A DNA stretch of 64,000 bases, taken from NCBI RefSeq assembly GCF_004118975.1, contig NZ_CP035376.1:2418001-2482000 (forward strand). The letters run 5' to 3'. Made by a program: the position numbers and the translations under genes. The notes under the pieces were generated by a model, which saw only the letters and a program-made list of their open reading frames with translations, had not been told where the DNA came from and did no database searches. This DNA is from Luteimonas sp. YGD11-2. Its GTDB lineage: Bacteria; Pseudomonadota; Gammaproteobacteria; Xanthomonadales; Xanthomonadaceae. Of this stretch, positions 45,135-57,017 are shown piece by piece; the stretch's first letter is position 1, and the number at the start of each line of letters is the position of its first letter.

Positions 45135-45665
45135 TTATGCCTTCTTGGCTTCCTTGCGGATGACGGTCTCGTCGGAGTACTTCACGCCCTTGCCCTTGTA
45201 GGGCTCCGGCGGACGGAACCCGCGGATCTTGGCGGCGGCCTGGCCCACGGCCTGCTTGTCGGCACCGGTGATCAGGATTTCGGTCTGGGTCGGGGTGCTG
45301 ATGGACACGCCTTCCGGGGCCTGGAACACCACCGGATGCGAGAAGCCCAGCGCCAGGCTCAGATCCTTGCCCTGCATGGTGGCGCGGTAGCCGACGCCGA
45401 CCAGCTCGAGCTTGCGCTCGAAGCCCTGCGACACACCGTGCACCATGTTGGCGAGGATCGCCCGCAGGGTGCCGGTGATGGCCATGTGCGACGACGGATC
45501 CACCGGGGAGAGCACGGCATGACCGTCCTCGACCTTGATCTCCACGCCTTCCGGCCTGGTGGTGGACAGGGTGCCCTTGGGGCCCTTCACGCCGACGGTG
45601 TCGGCCTGGATGTTGAGTTCGACGCCCTGCGGGAGGGCGACCGGCTTCTTGGCGACGCGAGACAT
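45135..45665 (-). CDS. rplF: 50S ribosomal protein L6
   Basis: This 176-residue L6 has two repeated domains. It contains [33 protein letters not shown] (here as [15 protein letters not shown]). Near the C-terminus it carries [21 protein letters not shown], the classic L6 signature. Confidence 0.98.
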   Translation of the reverse strand: MSRVAKKPVALPQGVELNIQADTVGVKGPKGTLSTTRPEGVEIKVEDGHAVLSPVDPSSHMAITGTLRAILANMVHGVSQGFERKLELVGVGYRATMQGKDLSLALGFSHPVVFQAPEGVSISTPTQTEILITGADKQAVGQAAAKIRGFRPPEPYKGKGVKYSDETVIRKEAKKA

Positions 45666-45678
45666 GTGCTGTTCTCCC

Positions 45679-46074
45679 TTATGCCACGAAGCACAGGACT
45701 TCGCCGCCGACGCCCTGCTGGCGCGCCTGCGAGTCGGTCATGATGCCCTTCGAGGTCGAAATGATGGCGATGCCCATGCCGTTGAGAACCTTGGGCAGTT
45801 CGTCCTTGCCGCGGTACTGCCGCAGGCCGGAGCGCGAGAAACGCTGCATGCGCTCGATCACCGGACGGCCGGCGTAGTACTTCAGTTCGATCTGGAGTTC
45901 GGCCTTGGCGCCGTTCTCGGTCACGCGGTAGTCGGCGATGTAGCCTTCGTCCTTGAGGACCTTGGCGATTGCCGTCTTGATCTTCGACGACGGCATCTTC
46001 ACCGTCGGCTTGCCGACCGCGGCCGCATTCTTCATGCGGACCAGCATGTCGGCGATGGGATCAGTCATGCTCAT
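45679..46074 (-). CDS. rpsH: 30S ribosomal protein S8
   Basis: This 131-residue S8 begins [33 protein letters not shown] and ends with [31 protein letters not shown]. In E. coli S8 is the spc-operon repressor acting near rplE; this was not verified here. Confidence 0.98.
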   Translation of the reverse strand: MSMTDPIADMLVRMKNAAAVGKPTVKMPSSKIKTAIAKVLKDEGYIADYRVTENGAKAELQIELKYYAGRPVIERMQRFSRSGLRQYRGKDELPKVLNGMGIAIISTSKGIMTDSQARQQGVGGEVLCFVA

Positions 46075-46264
46075 GAGTATTCACCTTTGAGTAGCACCGA
46101 TATCCGCTTTCGCGAAATCTTGGGTTGTGCCCGCCACGCGGAACGCAGGCGGGATCTCCCCCTGCAGACGGCGGGGAGCCGGGCATTGTAGCAGCATGCA
46201 ACCGGCTGTGCACCGGCACACGCGATGACCACAGTGCCGTCCGTTACCGGACGGCGCCTGGCGG

Positions 46265-46570
46265 TTACCAGCTGGCCTTGCGCAGGCCGGGCACGTCACC
46301 GTTCATGGTCGCCTTGCGCAGCATGTTGCGGCCGAGGCCGAACTTGCTGTAGACGGCGCGCGGACGGCCGGTCAGGGCGCAGCGCGTGGTCTGGCGGGCC
46401 GGCGACGAATCGCGCGGCAGCTTCTGCAGGCGGGTGACCGCGTCCATCTTCTCTTCGTAGCTTGCCGTGTCGCTGGCGATGATCTTCTTGAGCTCGTCGC
46501 GCTTGGCGGCGTACTTCTTCACCAGCTTGGCCCGCTTGACTTCGCGGTTGACCATGGAGGTCTTTGCCAT
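46265..46570 (-). CDS. rpsN: 30S ribosomal protein S14 (zinc-independent type)
   Basis: This 101-residue long-form S14 begins [30 protein letters not shown]. It ends with [47 protein letters not shown]. It lacks the CxxC pairs of zinc-binding S14. The ATG at 46570 is chosen because it starts the conserved sequence; an in-frame upstream extension overlaps rplE. Confidence 0.97.
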   Translation of the reverse strand: MAKTSMVNREVKRAKLVKKYAAKRDELKKIIASDTASYEEKMDAVTRLQKLPRDSSPARQTTRCALTGRPRAVYSKFGLGRNMLRKATMNGDVPGLRKASW

Positions 46571-46580
46571 AAGTGTTTCC

Positions 46581-47123
46581 TCAGTTCCGGAACGGGAAGC
46601 GGAAGGCCTCGAGCAGGGCCTTGGCCTCCGCATCGGTCTTCGCCGTGGTGGTGATGGCGATATCCATGCCGCGGATCGCGTCGACCTGGTCGAAGTCGAT
46701 TTCCGGGAAGATGATCTGCTCCTTCACGCCCATGTTGTAGTTGCCACGGCCATCGAACGAGCGGCCCGACACGCCACGGAAGTCGCGCACGCGCGGCAGC
46801 GAGACGTTCACCAGGCGGTCCAGGAACTCGTACATGTGGTTGCGGCGCAGGGTGACCTTGCAGCCGATCGGCCAGCCGTCGCGGATCTTGAACGATGCCA
46901 CCGAGACGCGCGACTTGGTGACCAGCGGCTTCTGGCCGGAGATCTTCGCCATGTCGGCGGTCGCGTTCTCGAGCACCTTCTTGTTCGCGGCAGCCTCGCC
47001 CACGCCCATGTTGAGCGTGATCTTCACCAGCTTGGGGACTTCCATGATGTTGGCGTAGCCGAACTGCTCCATGAGCTTCGGCACCACCTCATCCTTGTAG
47101 AACTTTTCCAGACGCGTGTTCAT
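46581..47123 (-). CDS. rplE: 50S ribosomal protein L5
   Basis: This 180-residue 5S rRNA-binding L5 begins [44 protein letters not shown]. Its later half has [57 protein letters not shown]. Spacing to its neighbours is 10-11 bases. Confidence 0.98.
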   Translation of the reverse strand: MNTRLEKFYKDEVVPKLMEQFGYANIMEVPKLVKITLNMGVGEAAANKKVLENATADMAKISGQKPLVTKSRVSVASFKIRDGWPIGCKVTLRRNHMYEFLDRLVNVSLPRVRDFRGVSGRSFDGRGNYNMGVKEQIIFPEIDFDQVDAIRGMDIAITTTAKTDAEAKALLEAFRFPFRN

Positions 47124-47134
47124 TTCAACATTCC

Positions 47135-47452
47135 TCAGGCGTCAACCGCCTCACCGCTGGAGCGGAACACGCGAATGCGGCGTCCATCCTCCAGCACCTT
47201 GGTCCCGATGCGCTCGCCCTTGCCGGAAGCAGGGTTGAAAGGCATCACGTTGGATACATGGATCGGCGCTTCGCGCTCGATCACGCCGCCTGGCTGGTTG
47301 GCCTGCGGGTTGGGCTTGGTATGGCGCTTGATGATGTTGACGTTGGACACGACGACCGTGTCGCCGATCACGCGCACCACGTCGCCCTTCTTGCCCTTGT
47401 CCTTGCCGGCGGTCACGATGACGTGGTCGCCCTTCTTGATACGGTTAGCCAT
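47135..47452 (-). CDS. rplX: 50S ribosomal protein L24
   Basis: This 105-residue L24 has the KOW motif [45 protein letters not shown]. It is an assembly initiator of the 50S subunit and is placed between rplN and rplE. Confidence 0.98.
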   Translation of the reverse strand: MANRIKKGDHVIVTAGKDKGKKGDVVRVIGDTVVVSNVNIIKRHTKPNPQANQPGGVIEREAPIHVSNVMPFNPASGKGERIGTKVLEDGRRIRVFRSSGEAVDA

Positions 47453-47467
47453 TGTCTTGTCCTCCGC

Positions 47468-47836
47468 TCACAGCACTTCGGGTGCGAGCGAGACGATCTT
47501 CATGAACTTCTCGGAGCGCAGCTCGCGCGTGACCGGCCCGAAGATGCGGGTACCGATCGGCTCGTGCTTGTTGTTGAGCAGCACGGCGGCGTTGCCATCG
47601 AAGCGGATCAGCGAGCCGTCCGGACGGCGCACGCCCTTGCGGGTGCGGACGACGACGGCGTTGTACACCTCGCCCTTCTTCACCTTGCCGCGCGGGATGG
47701 CGTCCTTGATGGACACCTTGATGATGTCGCCGATGCCGGCGTAACGGCGCTTGGAGCCACCGAGCACCTTGATGCACATCACTTCCTTGGCGCCGGAGTT
47801 GTCGGCCACATCGAGGTGGCTTTGCATCTGGATCAT
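47468..47836 (-). CDS. rplN: 50S ribosomal protein L14
   Basis: This 122-residue L14 begins [46 protein letters not shown]. It is the first gene of the E. coli-type spc operon, here continuous with rpsQ (15-base gap). Confidence 0.98.
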   Translation of the reverse strand: MIQMQSHLDVADNSGAKEVMCIKVLGGSKRRYAGIGDIIKVSIKDAIPRGKVKKGEVYNAVVVRTRKGVRRPDGSLIRFDGNAAVLLNNKHEPIGTRIFGPVTRELRSEKFMKIVSLAPEVL

Positions 47837-47851
47837 GGTCAGCGCTCCTCG

Positions 47852-48118
47852 TTATTCCGCTGCGCGCGTGATGATTTCGACCACGCGCCAGTTCTTGGTC
47901 TTGGACATGGGCGCGATCTCCACCACGCGGACGGTGTCGCCCTCGTTGCAGGAATTGTCGGCATCGTGGGCGTGCAGCTTGGTCGAACGGCGGATGTACT
48001 TGCCGTACAGCGCGTGCTTGACCTGCCGCTCGACCAGGACCGTCACGGTCTTGTCCATCTTGTTGCTGACGACACGGCCTTCGACCGTGCGCAGCTTCTT
48101 TTCGTTGTTGTCGGTCAT
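47852..48118 (-). CDS. rpsQ: 30S ribosomal protein S17
   Basis: This 88-residue S17 has [43 protein letters not shown], the OB-fold signature. It is the last gene of the S10-type cluster. Confidence 0.98.
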   Translation of the reverse strand: MTDNNEKKLRTVEGRVVSNKMDKTVTVLVERQVKHALYGKYIRRSTKLHAHDADNSCNEGDTVRVVEIAPMSKTKNWRVVEIITRAAE

Positions 48119-48129
48119 CTCGGCCGTCC

Positions 48130-48333
48130 TCAGTTCTTCGCGCCAGCGTCGAGCTGGCCGATCACGGTGTGCACGCGGGCGATCTCGCGACGCACGCGAC
48201 GGGCCTCGTGGCTCTTTGCAAGCTGGCCGGTGGCCTTCTGCATCCGCAGCGAGAACTGCTCCTTGTGCAGCTCGAGCAGGTGGGCCTTGAGGTCGTCGAC
48301 CGACTTCTCACGCAGTTCCTTGATCGTAGCCAT
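48130..48333 (-). CDS. rpmC: 50S ribosomal protein L29
   Basis: This 67-residue L29 has the helical hairpin [58 protein letters not shown]. The start shares one base with the rplP stop, so coupling is likely. Confidence 0.97.
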   Translation of the reverse strand: MATIKELREKSVDDLKAHLLELHKEQFSLRMQKATGQLAKSHEARRVRREIARVHTVIGQLDAGAKN

Positions 48334-48746
48334 CAGCGCACCGTCCGGGTCACGAATTGGGTGGTGACCGAAAGCTTGGCGGCGGCCAGGCGGAACGCTT
48401 CACGCGCGGTCGCCTCGTCGATGCCCTCGATCTCGAAGATCATCCGGCCGGGCTGGATCTGGGCGACCCAGAACTCCACGCTGCCCTTGCCCGAGCCCAT
48501 GCGGACTTCGATGGGCTTCTTGGTGATCGGCTTGTCGGGATACACGCGGATCCACATCTTGCCGCCGCGCTTGACGTGACGGCTGATGGTGCGGCGGCCG
48601 GCTTCGATCTGGCGTGCGGTCAGCTGGCCGGTCTGCGTGGCACGCAGGCCGTACTCGCCGAAGCTGACGGCATTGCCGTTCCACGCCAGGCCGTCGTTGC
48701 GGCCCTTGTGCATCTTGCGGTATTTGGTTCGCTTGGGTTGCAACAT
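48333..48746 (-). CDS. rplP: 50S ribosomal protein L16
   Basis: This 137-residue L16 begins [54 protein letters not shown]. The rest carries [44 protein letters not shown]. It is near the A-site tRNA in the 50S. Confidence 0.98.
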   Translation of the reverse strand: MLQPKRTKYRKMHKGRNDGLAWNGNAVSFGEYGLRATQTGQLTARQIEAGRRTISRHVKRGGKMWIRVYPDKPITKKPIEVRMGSGKGSVEFWVAQIQPGRMIFEIEGIDEATAREAFRLAAAKLSVTTQFVTRTVR

Positions 48747-48749
48747 GAC

Positions 48750-49487
48750 TTAGTCCCTCGCCTCGCGGTCGCGGCGCGGGCCACGGCGGTCGCGGTCACC
48801 GCGATCACCACGCTCGCCACGCGGCGTGTCGTCCTGCTTCTCCTGGCCCACCTGGCTGAAATCGAAGATTTCGCCCTTGTAGATCCAGACCTTGATACCG
48901 ATGACGCCGTAGGTGGTATGCGCCTCGGCGAAACCGTAGTCGACGTCGGCGCGCAGCGTGTGCAGCGGCACGCGACCTTCGCGGTACCACTCCGAACGCG
49001 CGATCTCGGCGCCGTTGAGGCGGCCGGCGACGTTGACCTTGATGCCCAGCGCACCGAGGCGCATCGCGTTGCCGACGGCGCGCTTCATCGCGCGGCGGAA
49101 CATGATGCGGCGCTCGAGCTGCTGCGCGATCGACTCGGCCACCAGCTGCGCGTCGAGTTCGGGCTTGCGGACTTCGGTGACGTTGATGTGCGCCGGAACG
49201 CCCATCATGTCGCTGACTTCCTTGCGCAGCTTCTCGATGTCCTCACCGCGCTTGCCGATCACCACGCCCGGACGGGCGGTGTGGATCGTCACGCGTGCGG
49301 TCTTGGCCGGACGCTCGATCAGGATCTTGCTGATGCCGGCCTGCGCGAGCTTCTTGCGCAGCATCTCGCGGACCTTGAGGTCGGCGGCGAGGTAGTCGGC
49401 GTATTCCTTCTTGCCGGCGTACCACTTCGAATTCCAGTCCTTGGAGATGCCGAGGCGGATACCGGTGGGATGAACTTTATGACCCAT
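48750..49487 (-). CDS. rpsC: 30S ribosomal protein S3
   Basis: This 245-residue S3 has the KH domain ([27 protein letters not shown]) and the C-terminal S3 domain ([41 protein letters not shown]). It lies at the mRNA entry site of the 30S. The final 30 residues are an Arg/Asp/Gly-rich tail ([19 protein letters not shown]), longer than in E. coli and similar to the tail on S5 here. Confidence 0.97.
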   Translation of the reverse strand: MGHKVHPTGIRLGISKDWNSKWYAGKKEYADYLAADLKVREMLRKKLAQAGISKILIERPAKTARVTIHTARPGVVIGKRGEDIEKLRKEVSDMMGVPAHINVTEVRKPELDAQLVAESIAQQLERRIMFRRAMKRAVGNAMRLGALGIKVNVAGRLNGAEIARSEWYREGRVPLHTLRADVDYGFAEAHTTYGVIGIKVWIYKGEIFDFSQVGQEKQDDTPRGERGDRGDRDRRGPRRDREARD

Positions 49488-49488
49488 G

Positions 49489-49824
49489 TTACTTGCCCTC
49501 TCCCACGACGACGGTGATGTGGCTGGTCCGCTTCAGGATGCGGGTGCCGCGACCCTTCGCACGCGCCATGAAGCGCTTCAGCGTGGGACCCTCGTCGACC
49601 ATGATGGTCTTGACCTTCAGCTCGTCGACATCGGCGCCCTGGTTGTTCTCGGCATTGGCGATCGCCGACTCCACCACCTTCTTGATCAGGTGGGCAGCCT
49701 TCTTGTCCGAGAACTTCAGCAGGTTGACGGCGCGCTCGGCCGGCAGGCCGCGCACCTGGTCGGCGACCAGGCGAGCCTTCTGGGCGGAGATGCGCGCACT
49801 GCGCAGGATTGCTTTCGCTTCCAT
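49489..49824 (-). CDS. rplV: 50S ribosomal protein L22
   Basis: This 111-residue L22 begins [39 protein letters not shown] and ends with the exit-tunnel loop [17 protein letters not shown]. The ATG at 49824 has AAGGAG six bases upstream. Longer starts at 49830 or 49860 lack this and are not family-like. Confidence 0.97.
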   Translation of the reverse strand: MEAKAILRSARISAQKARLVADQVRGLPAERAVNLLKFSDKKAAHLIKKVVESAIANAENNQGADVDELKVKTIMVDEGPTLKRFMARAKGRGTRILKRTSHITVVVGEGK

Positions 49825-49834
49825 TGTCATCTCC

Positions 49835-50104
49835 TTAACGCGACTTCTTGTCGCCGCCATGACCCTTGAAGGTCCTGGTCAGGGCGAACTCGCCGAGCTT
49901 GTGGCCAACCATGTTCTCGTTGACGAGCACCGGAATGTGGTTCTTGCCGTTATGCACGGCGATGGTGAAACCCACCATCTCCGGCAGGATCATCGAGCGA
50001 CGCGACCAGGTCTTGATCGGCTTCTTCGTGTTGCTGCCCGCGGCTTCCACCTTCTTGACGAGGTGGTGGTCGACGAACGGGCCTTTCTTGAGTGAACGTG
50101 CCAT
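49835..50104 (-). CDS. rpsS: 30S ribosomal protein S19
   Basis: This 89-residue S19 begins [59 protein letters not shown] and ends [19 protein letters not shown]. It follows rplB after six bases. Confidence 0.98.
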   Translation of the reverse strand: MARSLKKGPFVDHHLVKKVEAAGSNTKKPIKTWSRRSMILPEMVGFTIAVHNGKNHIPVLVNENMVGHKLGEFALTRTFKGHGGDKKSR

Positions 50105-50110
50105 GGCCGA

Positions 50111-50938
50111 TTAGCTCCTGCGATCGCGCACGATGAACTGCTGCGTGCGCTTGTTCTTGCGGGTCTTGTAACCCTTGGTCGGGACGCCCCACGGGGTGAC
50201 CGGGTGCGGGTTGCCCTGGCCGGCGCGGGCCTCACCACCGCCGTGCGGATGGTCGACCGGGTTCATCGCCGCACCGCGGACGGTCGGCTTGACACCGCGC
50301 CAGCGCTTGGCGCCGGCCTTGCCCAGCTTCTCCAGGTTGTGCTCGACGTTGCCGACTTCGCCGATGGTGGCGCGGCATTCGGCCGGCACCTTGCGCATCT
50401 CGCCCGAACGCAGGCGCAGCGTGGCGTAGCCCTGCTCGCGCGCGACCAGCTGCACGCCGGCACCGGCGGCACGCGCGATCTGCGCGCCCTTGCCGGGCTT
50501 CATCTCGATGCAGTGCACCGTGGAGCCGACCGGGATGTTGCGCAGCGGCAGCGTGTTGCCGACCTTGATCGGGGCATCGCTGCCCGCGAGCACCTGGTCG
50601 CCGGCCTTCAGGCCCTTGGGGGCGATGATGTAGCGGCGCTCACCGTCGACATAGCACAGCAGCGCGATGTGCGCAGTGCGGTTCGGGTCGTACTCGATCC
50701 GCTCCACGCGCGCCGGAATGCCTTCCTTGTTGCGCTTGAAGTCGATGATGCGGTAGTGCTGCTTGTGGCCACCACCGATGTGGCGGGTGGTGATGCGGCC
50801 GTGGTGGTTGCGGCCACCGGACTTGCTCTGCTTCTCGACGAGCGCGGCGTGCGGAGCACCCTTGTGCAGGTCGGGCGTCACCACCCGGACCGCGGCGCGG
50901 CGGCCGGCGGAGGTGGGCTTGAATTTCATCAATGGCAT
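50111..50938 (-). CDS. rplB: 50S ribosomal protein L2
   Basis: This 275-residue L2 is a primary 23S-binding protein near the peptidyl transferase centre. Conserved are [54 protein letters not shown] and, near the end, [47 protein letters not shown]. Confidence 0.98.
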   Translation of the reverse strand: MPLMKFKPTSAGRRAAVRVVTPDLHKGAPHAALVEKQSKSGGRNHHGRITTRHIGGGHKQHYRIIDFKRNKEGIPARVERIEYDPNRTAHIALLCYVDGERRYIIAPKGLKAGDQVLAGSDAPIKVGNTLPLRNIPVGSTVHCIEMKPGKGAQIARAAGAGVQLVAREQGYATLRLRSGEMRKVPAECRATIGEVGNVEHNLEKLGKAGAKRWRGVKPTVRGAAMNPVDHPHGGGEARAGQGNPHPVTPWGVPTKGYKTRKNKRTQQFIVRDRRS

Positions 50939-50982
50939 GGGACTGGATCCTGTTTAGAGAAGTGCCGACGTATCGGACTTCG

Positions 50983-51282
50983 TCAGACCTTGGCCGTCAT
51001 CACGTCGATCGACTGGCCTTCGGCCAGCGTCACGTACGCCTTGCGCCAGTCGCCGCGGCGGCCGGTACGAAAGCGGAAGGACTTGTTCTTGCCCTTCACG
51101 TTGACCACGTTGACCGCCTCGACCTTCACGTCGAAGAGCTTCTCGACTGCCGCCTTGATGTCGGCCTTGGTCGCGTCGACCGCGACCTCGAAGGCGTACT
51201 GGTTGGACACTTCCTGCAGGCGCGCGGTCTTTTCGGACACGCGCGGCGCACGGATCACCTCATAGAGCTTGGCGTCGTTCAT
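50983..51282 (-). CDS. rplW: 50S ribosomal protein L23
   Basis: This 99-residue L23 at the exit tunnel has [60 protein letters not shown]. The ATG at 51282 gives the usual N-terminus with GAGGA nine bases upstream; an in-frame ATG at 51291 is too close to that site. The start overlaps the rplD stop by four bases. Confidence 0.96.
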   Translation of the reverse strand: MNDAKLYEVIRAPRVSEKTARLQEVSNQYAFEVAVDATKADIKAAVEKLFDVKVEAVNVVNVKGKNKSFRFRTGRRGDWRKAYVTLAEGQSIDVMTAKV

Positions 51283-51884
51283 GCCAGCCATTCCTCGATC
51301 TTCTTGACCGCATCGGTCGTGATCAGCACCGTGTCCGCGCCGACGAGCGCGACCGGGTCCAGGCCCTGCACGTCGCGGACCTGCACGTACGGCAGGTTGC
51401 GCGCGGACAGGTACAGGTTCTCCGACGCTTCCTCGGTGACGATGAGCGGACGCTTGCCCAGGTCGAAATCCTTGAGCTTGGTGACCAGCGCGCTGGTCTT
51501 GGTCTGGTCGACGTCGAACGCGTCGACGACCTTCAGGCGGCCCTGGCGGTTGAGCTCGGACAGGATCGCCGACATCGCCGCGCGGTACATCTTGCGGTTG
51601 ACCTTCTGCGCGAAGCTGCGCGGCTTGGCCGCGAAGGTCACGCCGCCGCCGACGAAGATCGGAGCCGTCAGTGCGCCATGACGCGCGCCGCCGCCCTTCT
51701 GCTTCTTCGACTTCTTGGTGGTGCCGTTGACCTCGGAACGGGTCTTCTGCGCCTTGGTGCCGGAACGACCTGCGTTGCGGTAGGCGACCACGACCTGGTG
51801 GACCAGGTCCTGGCTGAAGTCGCGTCCGAACACGTCGTCGGAGACCGACAGCTTCTCGTTGCTATTGGTGATGGTGAGTTCCAT
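51279..51884 (-). CDS. rplD: 50S ribosomal protein L4
   Basis: This 201-residue L4 has the internal loop region [66 protein letters not shown]. In E. coli L4 represses the S10 operon through its leader; a leader hairpin upstream of rpsJ is noted here. Confidence 0.98.
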   Translation of the reverse strand: MELTITNSNEKLSVSDDVFGRDFSQDLVHQVVVAYRNAGRSGTKAQKTRSEVNGTTKKSKKQKGGGARHGALTAPIFVGGGVTFAAKPRSFAQKVNRKMYRAAMSAILSELNRQGRLKVVDAFDVDQTKTSALVTKLKDFDLGKRPLIVTEEASENLYLSARNLPYVQVRDVQGLDPVALVGADTVLITTDAVKKIEEWLA

Positions 51885-51896
51885 CGTCGTGACTCC

Positions 51897-52550
51897 TTAA
51901 CCCTTGCTCGCAGGACGCACGATCACGTCACCGCCAGGTGCACCCGGAACCGCACCCTTGATCGCGATCAGGCCGCGCTCGGCGTCGACCTTGATCACTT
52001 CGAGGTTCTGCGTGCTCTGCACGTCGGCGCCCATGTGGCCGGACATCTTCTTGCCCGGGAACACGCGACCCGGGGTCTGGCGCTGGCCCAGCGAACCGGG
52101 CGAACGGTGCGACAGCGAGTTACCGTGCGTCGCGTCGCCCATGCTGAAGTTCCAGCGCTTGATCGTGCCCTGGAAGCCCTTGCCCTTGGTGACGCCCTGG
52201 ACGTCGACCAGCTGGCCGACCTCGAAGATGTCGGCCTTGATCTCGCCGCCGATGGTGAAGTCGGCGATGCGGTCGTCCTCGACGCGCAGCTCCCACAGGC
52301 CACGGCCGGCTTCGACCTTGGCCTTGGCCAGGTGACCCGCTTCGGGCTTGTTGATCAGCGACGCGCGCTTGTGGCCCACGGTCACCTGCACGGCGCTGTA
52401 CCCGTCGGTGTCGGGGGTCTTGATCTGGGTGATCCGGTTCGGGGTGGCCTCGATCAGCGTCACCGGCACGGAGTTGCCGTCCTCGGTGAACACGCGGCTC
52501 ATGCCGGCCTTGCGACCGACGATACCCAGCGAATATTTCTTCGCAGTCAT
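51897..52550 (-). CDS. rplC: 50S ribosomal protein L3
   Basis: This 217-residue L3 has [28 protein letters not shown] at the start. The central motif is [53 protein letters not shown]. It follows rpsJ by ten bases. Confidence 0.98.
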   Translation of the reverse strand: MTAKKYSLGIVGRKAGMSRVFTEDGNSVPVTLIEATPNRITQIKTPDTDGYSAVQVTVGHKRASLINKPEAGHLAKAKVEAGRGLWELRVEDDRIADFTIGGEIKADIFEVGQLVDVQGVTKGKGFQGTIKRWNFSMGDATHGNSLSHRSPGSLGQRQTPGRVFPGKKMSGHMGADVQSTQNLEVIKVDAERGLIAIKGAVPGAPGGDVIVRPASKG

Positions 52551-52560
52551 CTCAGTGGCC

Positions 52561-52872
52561 TCAGGTCAGCTTGATCTGGACGTCGACGCCGGCCGCGAGC
52601 TCGAGCTTCATCAGCGCGTCAACGGTCTTGTCGTTCGGGTCGACGATGTCCAGCACGCGCTTGTGCGTGCGGGTCTCGTACTGGTCGCGCGCGTCCTTGT
52701 CGACGTGCGGCGAGGTGAGGATGGTGTAGCGCTCGATCTTGGTCGGCAGCGGGATCGGGCCGCGCACCTGGGCGCCGGTCCGCTTGGCTGTTTCAACGAT
52801 CTCGCTGGCGGAGCGATCGATCAGGCGATGATCGAACGCCTTGAGCCGGATCCGGATCTTCTGGTCCGTCAT
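52561..52872 (-). CDS. rpsJ: 30S ribosomal protein S10
   Basis: This 103-residue S10 begins [66 protein letters not shown]. It is also the NusE elongation factor. The ATG at 52872 starts the conserved sequence; a longer in-frame extension upstream lies in the leader and is not coding. It is the first gene of the S10 cluster. Confidence 0.98.
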   Translation of the reverse strand: MTDQKIRIRLKAFDHRLIDRSASEIVETAKRTGAQVRGPIPLPTKIERYTILTSPHVDKDARDQYETRTHKRVLDIVDPNDKTVDALMKLELAAGVDVQIKLT

Positions 52873-53038
52873 GACGGATTTCCTCTGTTGGAAAGCCCGC
52901 ACCGGAGGCGCGGACCTTTGCGAGGGGACTCGCAGATTTAAAGAGCGACAGGCTCCGCGGCTGGGTGCGCGGAACCCCATGTAATCGATGCCCTGCCGGA
53001 CCAGATTCACCCGCGACCCGGCAGTACCCCTGAACAAA

Positions 53039-53071
53039 CAAGGCAGGCCGGTTACCCGGCCCGCCCAGACG
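53039..53071 (-). promoter_or_regulatory. rpsJ leader element shared with rpsL
   Basis: The minus strand reads CGTCTGGGCG, then GGCCGG-GTAA-CCGGCC, then TGCCTTG. The core is a six-bp stem with a GTAA tetraloop (53046-53061), extended by four pairs including a G-U. The same flanks and stem occur ahead of rpsL at 57918-57949. It is likely an mRNA 5'-leader structure. Confidence 0.6.
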
Positions 53072-53314
53072 AGAAACGCAGACGCGACAACTCGCTCTTC
53101 CCTGTATGCTCCGGACACTTCCGGAACGGGTAGAGCACTGCCTCGCGACATGTCCCTGTCTGGCGAAGACGAGGCGCGTCCTGCACCTCATTTCGCTGTT
53201 TCCGGCCTGCGTTACAGCATGCCGCCGGAAGTGGTCGAACATTCTAGCGGCATCCGGGCCCGACTTGCAAGCGCGGATGCTGACTGGCTGCGAACCCGAC
53301 TGGGCCTGCAACCG

Positions 53315-53336
53315 ACGTGCGCCCGAAGGCGCACGT
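53315..53336 (-). repeat. UUCG-capped hairpin in the tuf-rpsJ spacer
   Basis: The minus strand reads ACGTGCGCC-TTCG-GGCGCACGT: a perfect nine-bp stem closed by the extra-stable cUUCGg tetraloop. No T run follows. Confidence 0.7.
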
Positions 53337-53352
53337 GGCAATCGTCAAGTTA

Positions 53353-53446
53353 CTGCATCCCCGACTGGAGCGCTTCGGGGATGGCGCATCGCAAAGGCAC
53401 TGGATCCCCGACAAGAGCGCTCGGGGATGATGCATTGGCAAAGGCG
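53353..53446 (-). repeat. Two tandem 47-bp hairpin repeats after tuf
   Basis: Two copies with a 47-base period start at 53353 and 53400. Each contains ATCCCCGA, then GAGCGC, then TCGGGGAT, and ends in CAAAGGC. The ATCCCCGA/TCGGGGAT arms form an eight-bp hairpin in each copy. The copies differ in the loop and in the linker, so they have diverged. Confidence 0.7.
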
Positions 53447-53466
53447 GCTACGCTTGCTCGTAGCCG
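53444..53466 (-). terminator. Possible tuf terminator or processing stem
   Basis: The minus strand reads CGGCTACG-AGCAAG-CGTAGCCG, followed by CCTTTGCC, just after the tuf stop. The T tract is poor, so termination may be partial. Confidence 0.45.
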
Positions 53467-53476
53467 CGCCAATGCG

Positions 53477-54667
<1,191 letters not shown>

Positions 54668-54750
54668 GTGTCTAACTCCGAAATTGGGGGTTGGGGACTG
54701 AAGCGGTGACCCGGGGCGGACTGCCCCGGATCCCCAGCCGATCCCGGCTC

Positions 54751-56847
54751 TTAGTTCTTCTTGACCACGGCTTCGGCGATGTTGGTCGGCGCCTCGGCGT
54801 AGTGGTCGAATTCCATCGTGTAGGTCGCGCGGCCCTGGCTCATCGAACGCAGGGTGGTCGCGTAGCCGAACATCTCGCCCAGCGGCACCATCGCGTTGAT
54901 GACCTTGCCCGACAGCGTGTCGTCCTGGCCCTGCAGGATGCCGCGGCGGCGGCTCACGTCGCCCATCACGTCACCGAGGTAATCCTCGGGGGTGACGATC
55001 TCGACCTTCATGATCGGCTCGAGCAGCACCGGGCTGGCGCGGTTGAAGCCTTCCTTGAAGCCCATGGAGCCGGCGATCTTGAACGCCATTTCCGAGGAGT
55101 CGACCTCGTGGTACGAGCCGTCGACCAGGCGGACCTTGACGTCGACGATCGGATAGCCGGCCATGATGCCGTTGGCCAGCACTTCCTGGATGCCCTTGTC
55201 GACCGCGGGGATGTATTCCTTCGGCACGACACCGCCGACGATGGCGTTCTCGAACTCGTAACCGGTGCCCGGCTCCTGCGGCGAGATCTCCAGCCACACG
55301 TGGCCGAACTGACCCTTACCACCGGACTGGCGCACGAACTTGCCTTCCGACTTCACCGACTTGCGGATGGTCTCGCGGTACGCGACCTGCGGCTTGCCGA
55401 CGTTGGCCTCGACGTTGAACTCGCGCTTCATGCGGTCGACGATGATGTCGAGATGCAGCTCGCCCATGCCGGAGATGATGGTCTGGCCGGATTCCTCGTC
55501 GGTACGTACGCGGAAGGACGGATCCTCCTGCGCCAGGCGGCCGAGGGCGAGGCCCATCTTCTCCTGGTCGGACTTGGTCTTGGGCTCCACCGCCATCGAG
55601 ATGACGGGCTCCGGGAAGGTCATGCGCTCGAGCACGATCGGCGCATCCTGGGCGCAGAGGGTGTCACCGGTGGTGACGTCCTTCAGGCCGACGGCGGCAG
55701 CGATATCGCCCGCGAGCACTTCCTTGATCTCGTCGCGGTTGTTGGAATGCATCTGCAGCAACCGGCCGATGCGTTCCTTCTTGCCCTTGACCGAGTTCAG
55801 CACCTGGTCGCCGGCGTTGAGCTTGCCGGAGTAGACGCGGAAGAAGGTCAGCGAGCCCACGAACGGGTCGGTCATGATCTTGAACGCCAGCGCCGAGAAC
55901 GGTGCGGCGTCGCTCGAGTCGCGCGACAGCTCCTTCTCCTCGTCGTCGACGTCGGTGCCGGTCACGGCCGGCACGTCGACCGGCGACGGCAGCAGCTTGA
56001 CCACACCGTCGAGCATCGCCTGCACGCCCTTGTTCTTGAACGCCGAGCCGCAGAACATCGGCACGATCTCGGTCTTGAGGGTGCGCTCGCGAAGGCCGTT
56101 GACGATCTCTTCCTCGGTGAGCTCGCCGCCCTCGAGGTACTTGTCCATCAGCGCTTCGCTGGCTTCCGCCGCGGACTCGACCATGAAGGCGCGCGCCTCT
56201 TCGGCGATCTTCTGCAGGTCGCCCGGGATGTCGCGGTATTCGAAGTTCAGGCCCTGGGACGCGGTATCCCAGTGGATCGCCTTCATCTTCAGCAGGTCGA
56301 TCACGCCCTCGAAGCCGTCTTCGGCACCGACCGGCACCTGCATCGGCACCGGGTATGCACCCAGGCGCGCCTTGAGCTGGTCACGGACCTTGAAGAAGTT
56401 GGCGCCGGTGCGGTCCATCTTGTTGACGAACGCGATGCGCGGCACCTTGTACTTGTTGGCCTGGCGCCAGACGGTCTCCGACTGCGGCTGCACGCCACCG
56501 ACGGCGCACAGCACGAACACCGCGCCGTCGAGCACGCGCAGGGACCGCTCGACCTCGATGGTGAAGTCGACGTGGCCGGGGGTATCGATGATGTTGAAGC
56601 GGTGTTCCGGCAGGGACTTGTCCATGCCCTTCCAGAACGCGGTGGTGGCAGCCGACTGGATCGTGATGCCACGCTCCTGCTCCTGCTCCATCCAGTCCAT
56701 GGTGGCGGCACCGTCATGCACCTCGCCGAGCTTGTGGCTCTTGCCGGTGTAGAACAGGATGCGCTCGGACGTGGTGGTCTTGCCGGCATCGATGTGGGCC
56801 ATGATGCCGAAGTTGCGATAGCGTTCGATGGGAGTGGTACGAGCCAC
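54751..56847 (-). CDS. fusA: Elongation factor G
   Basis: This 698-residue translocase has G motifs [47 protein letters not shown] and NKMDRTGA, followed by domains II-V. The start is a GTG at 56847 ([12 protein letters not shown]), matching the usual N-terminus with GAGA upstream. An ATG at 56877 would add ten non-conserved residues. It lies downstream of rpsG. Confidence 0.97.
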   Translation of the reverse strand: MARTTPIERYRNFGIMAHIDAGKTTTSERILFYTGKSHKLGEVHDGAATMDWMEQEQERGITIQSAATTAFWKGMDKSLPEHRFNIIDTPGHVDFTIEVERSLRVLDGAVFVLCAVGGVQPQSETVWRQANKYKVPRIAFVNKMDRTGANFFKVRDQLKARLGAYPVPMQVPVGAEDGFEGVIDLLKMKAIHWDTASQGLNFEYRDIPGDLQKIAEEARAFMVESAAEASEALMDKYLEGGELTEEEIVNGLRERTLKTEIVPMFCGSAFKNKGVQAMLDGVVKLLPSPVDVPAVTGTDVDDEEKELSRDSSDAAPFSALAFKIMTDPFVGSLTFFRVYSGKLNAGDQVLNSVKGKKERIGRLLQMHSNNRDEIKEVLAGDIAAAVGLKDVTTGDTLCAQDAPIVLERMTFPEPVISMAVEPKTKSDQEKMGLALGRLAQEDPSFRVRTDEESGQTIISGMGELHLDIIVDRMKREFNVEANVGKPQVAYRETIRKSVKSEGKFVRQSGGKGQFGHVWLEISPQEPGTGYEFENAIVGGVVPKEYIPAVDKGIQEVLANGIMAGYPIVDVKVRLVDGSYHEVDSSEMAFKIAGSMGFKEGFNRASPVLLEPIMKVEIVTPEDYLGDVMGDVSRRRGILQGQDDTLSGKVINAMVPLGEMFGYATTLRSMSQGRATYTMEFDHYAEAPTNIAEAVVKKN

Positions 56848-56900
56848 GGTCGTCTCTCGTTTCTGGGCCCGACGCATGCGCCGGGCTGAAATGGCCGGAC

Positions 56901-56975
56901 GCCGCCTTGCGGCGGCCTCCGGGTGCAGGATGCGGCCGCCGGGGGCAGCCGCGCCGGCGCCGACCCCGAAGGGTC
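56901..56975 (-). repeat. Tetraloop hairpins in the rpsG-fusA spacer
   Basis: Two stems lie in the 170-base spacer. GACCC-TTCG-GGGTC (56962-56975) has a UUCG loop. GCCGCC-GCAA-GGCGGC (56901-56916) has a GNRA loop. Both read on the minus-strand transcript. Confidence 0.65.
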
Positions 56976-57017
56976 AGGCTGTGCCGGAATGGGCGCCCCG
57001 CGGGACGCCCGGAGGAA

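Larger units (their letters stand above)
52873..53476. other. tuf-rpsJ spacer with leader hairpin and repeats
   Basis: About 604 bases without a gene. From the tuf side it carries a tuf-proximal stem (53444-53466), two 47-bp hairpin repeats (53353-53446), a UUCG-capped hairpin (53315-53336), and the leader-type hairpin element (53039-53071) upstream of rpsJ. No confident promoter hexamers were found for rpsJ. Confidence 0.65.

Noticed and set aside
56847..56877. ATG at 56877 as the start of fusA
   Set aside because: It adds ten residues not found in EF-G; the GTG at 56847 gives the usual [12 protein letters not shown].
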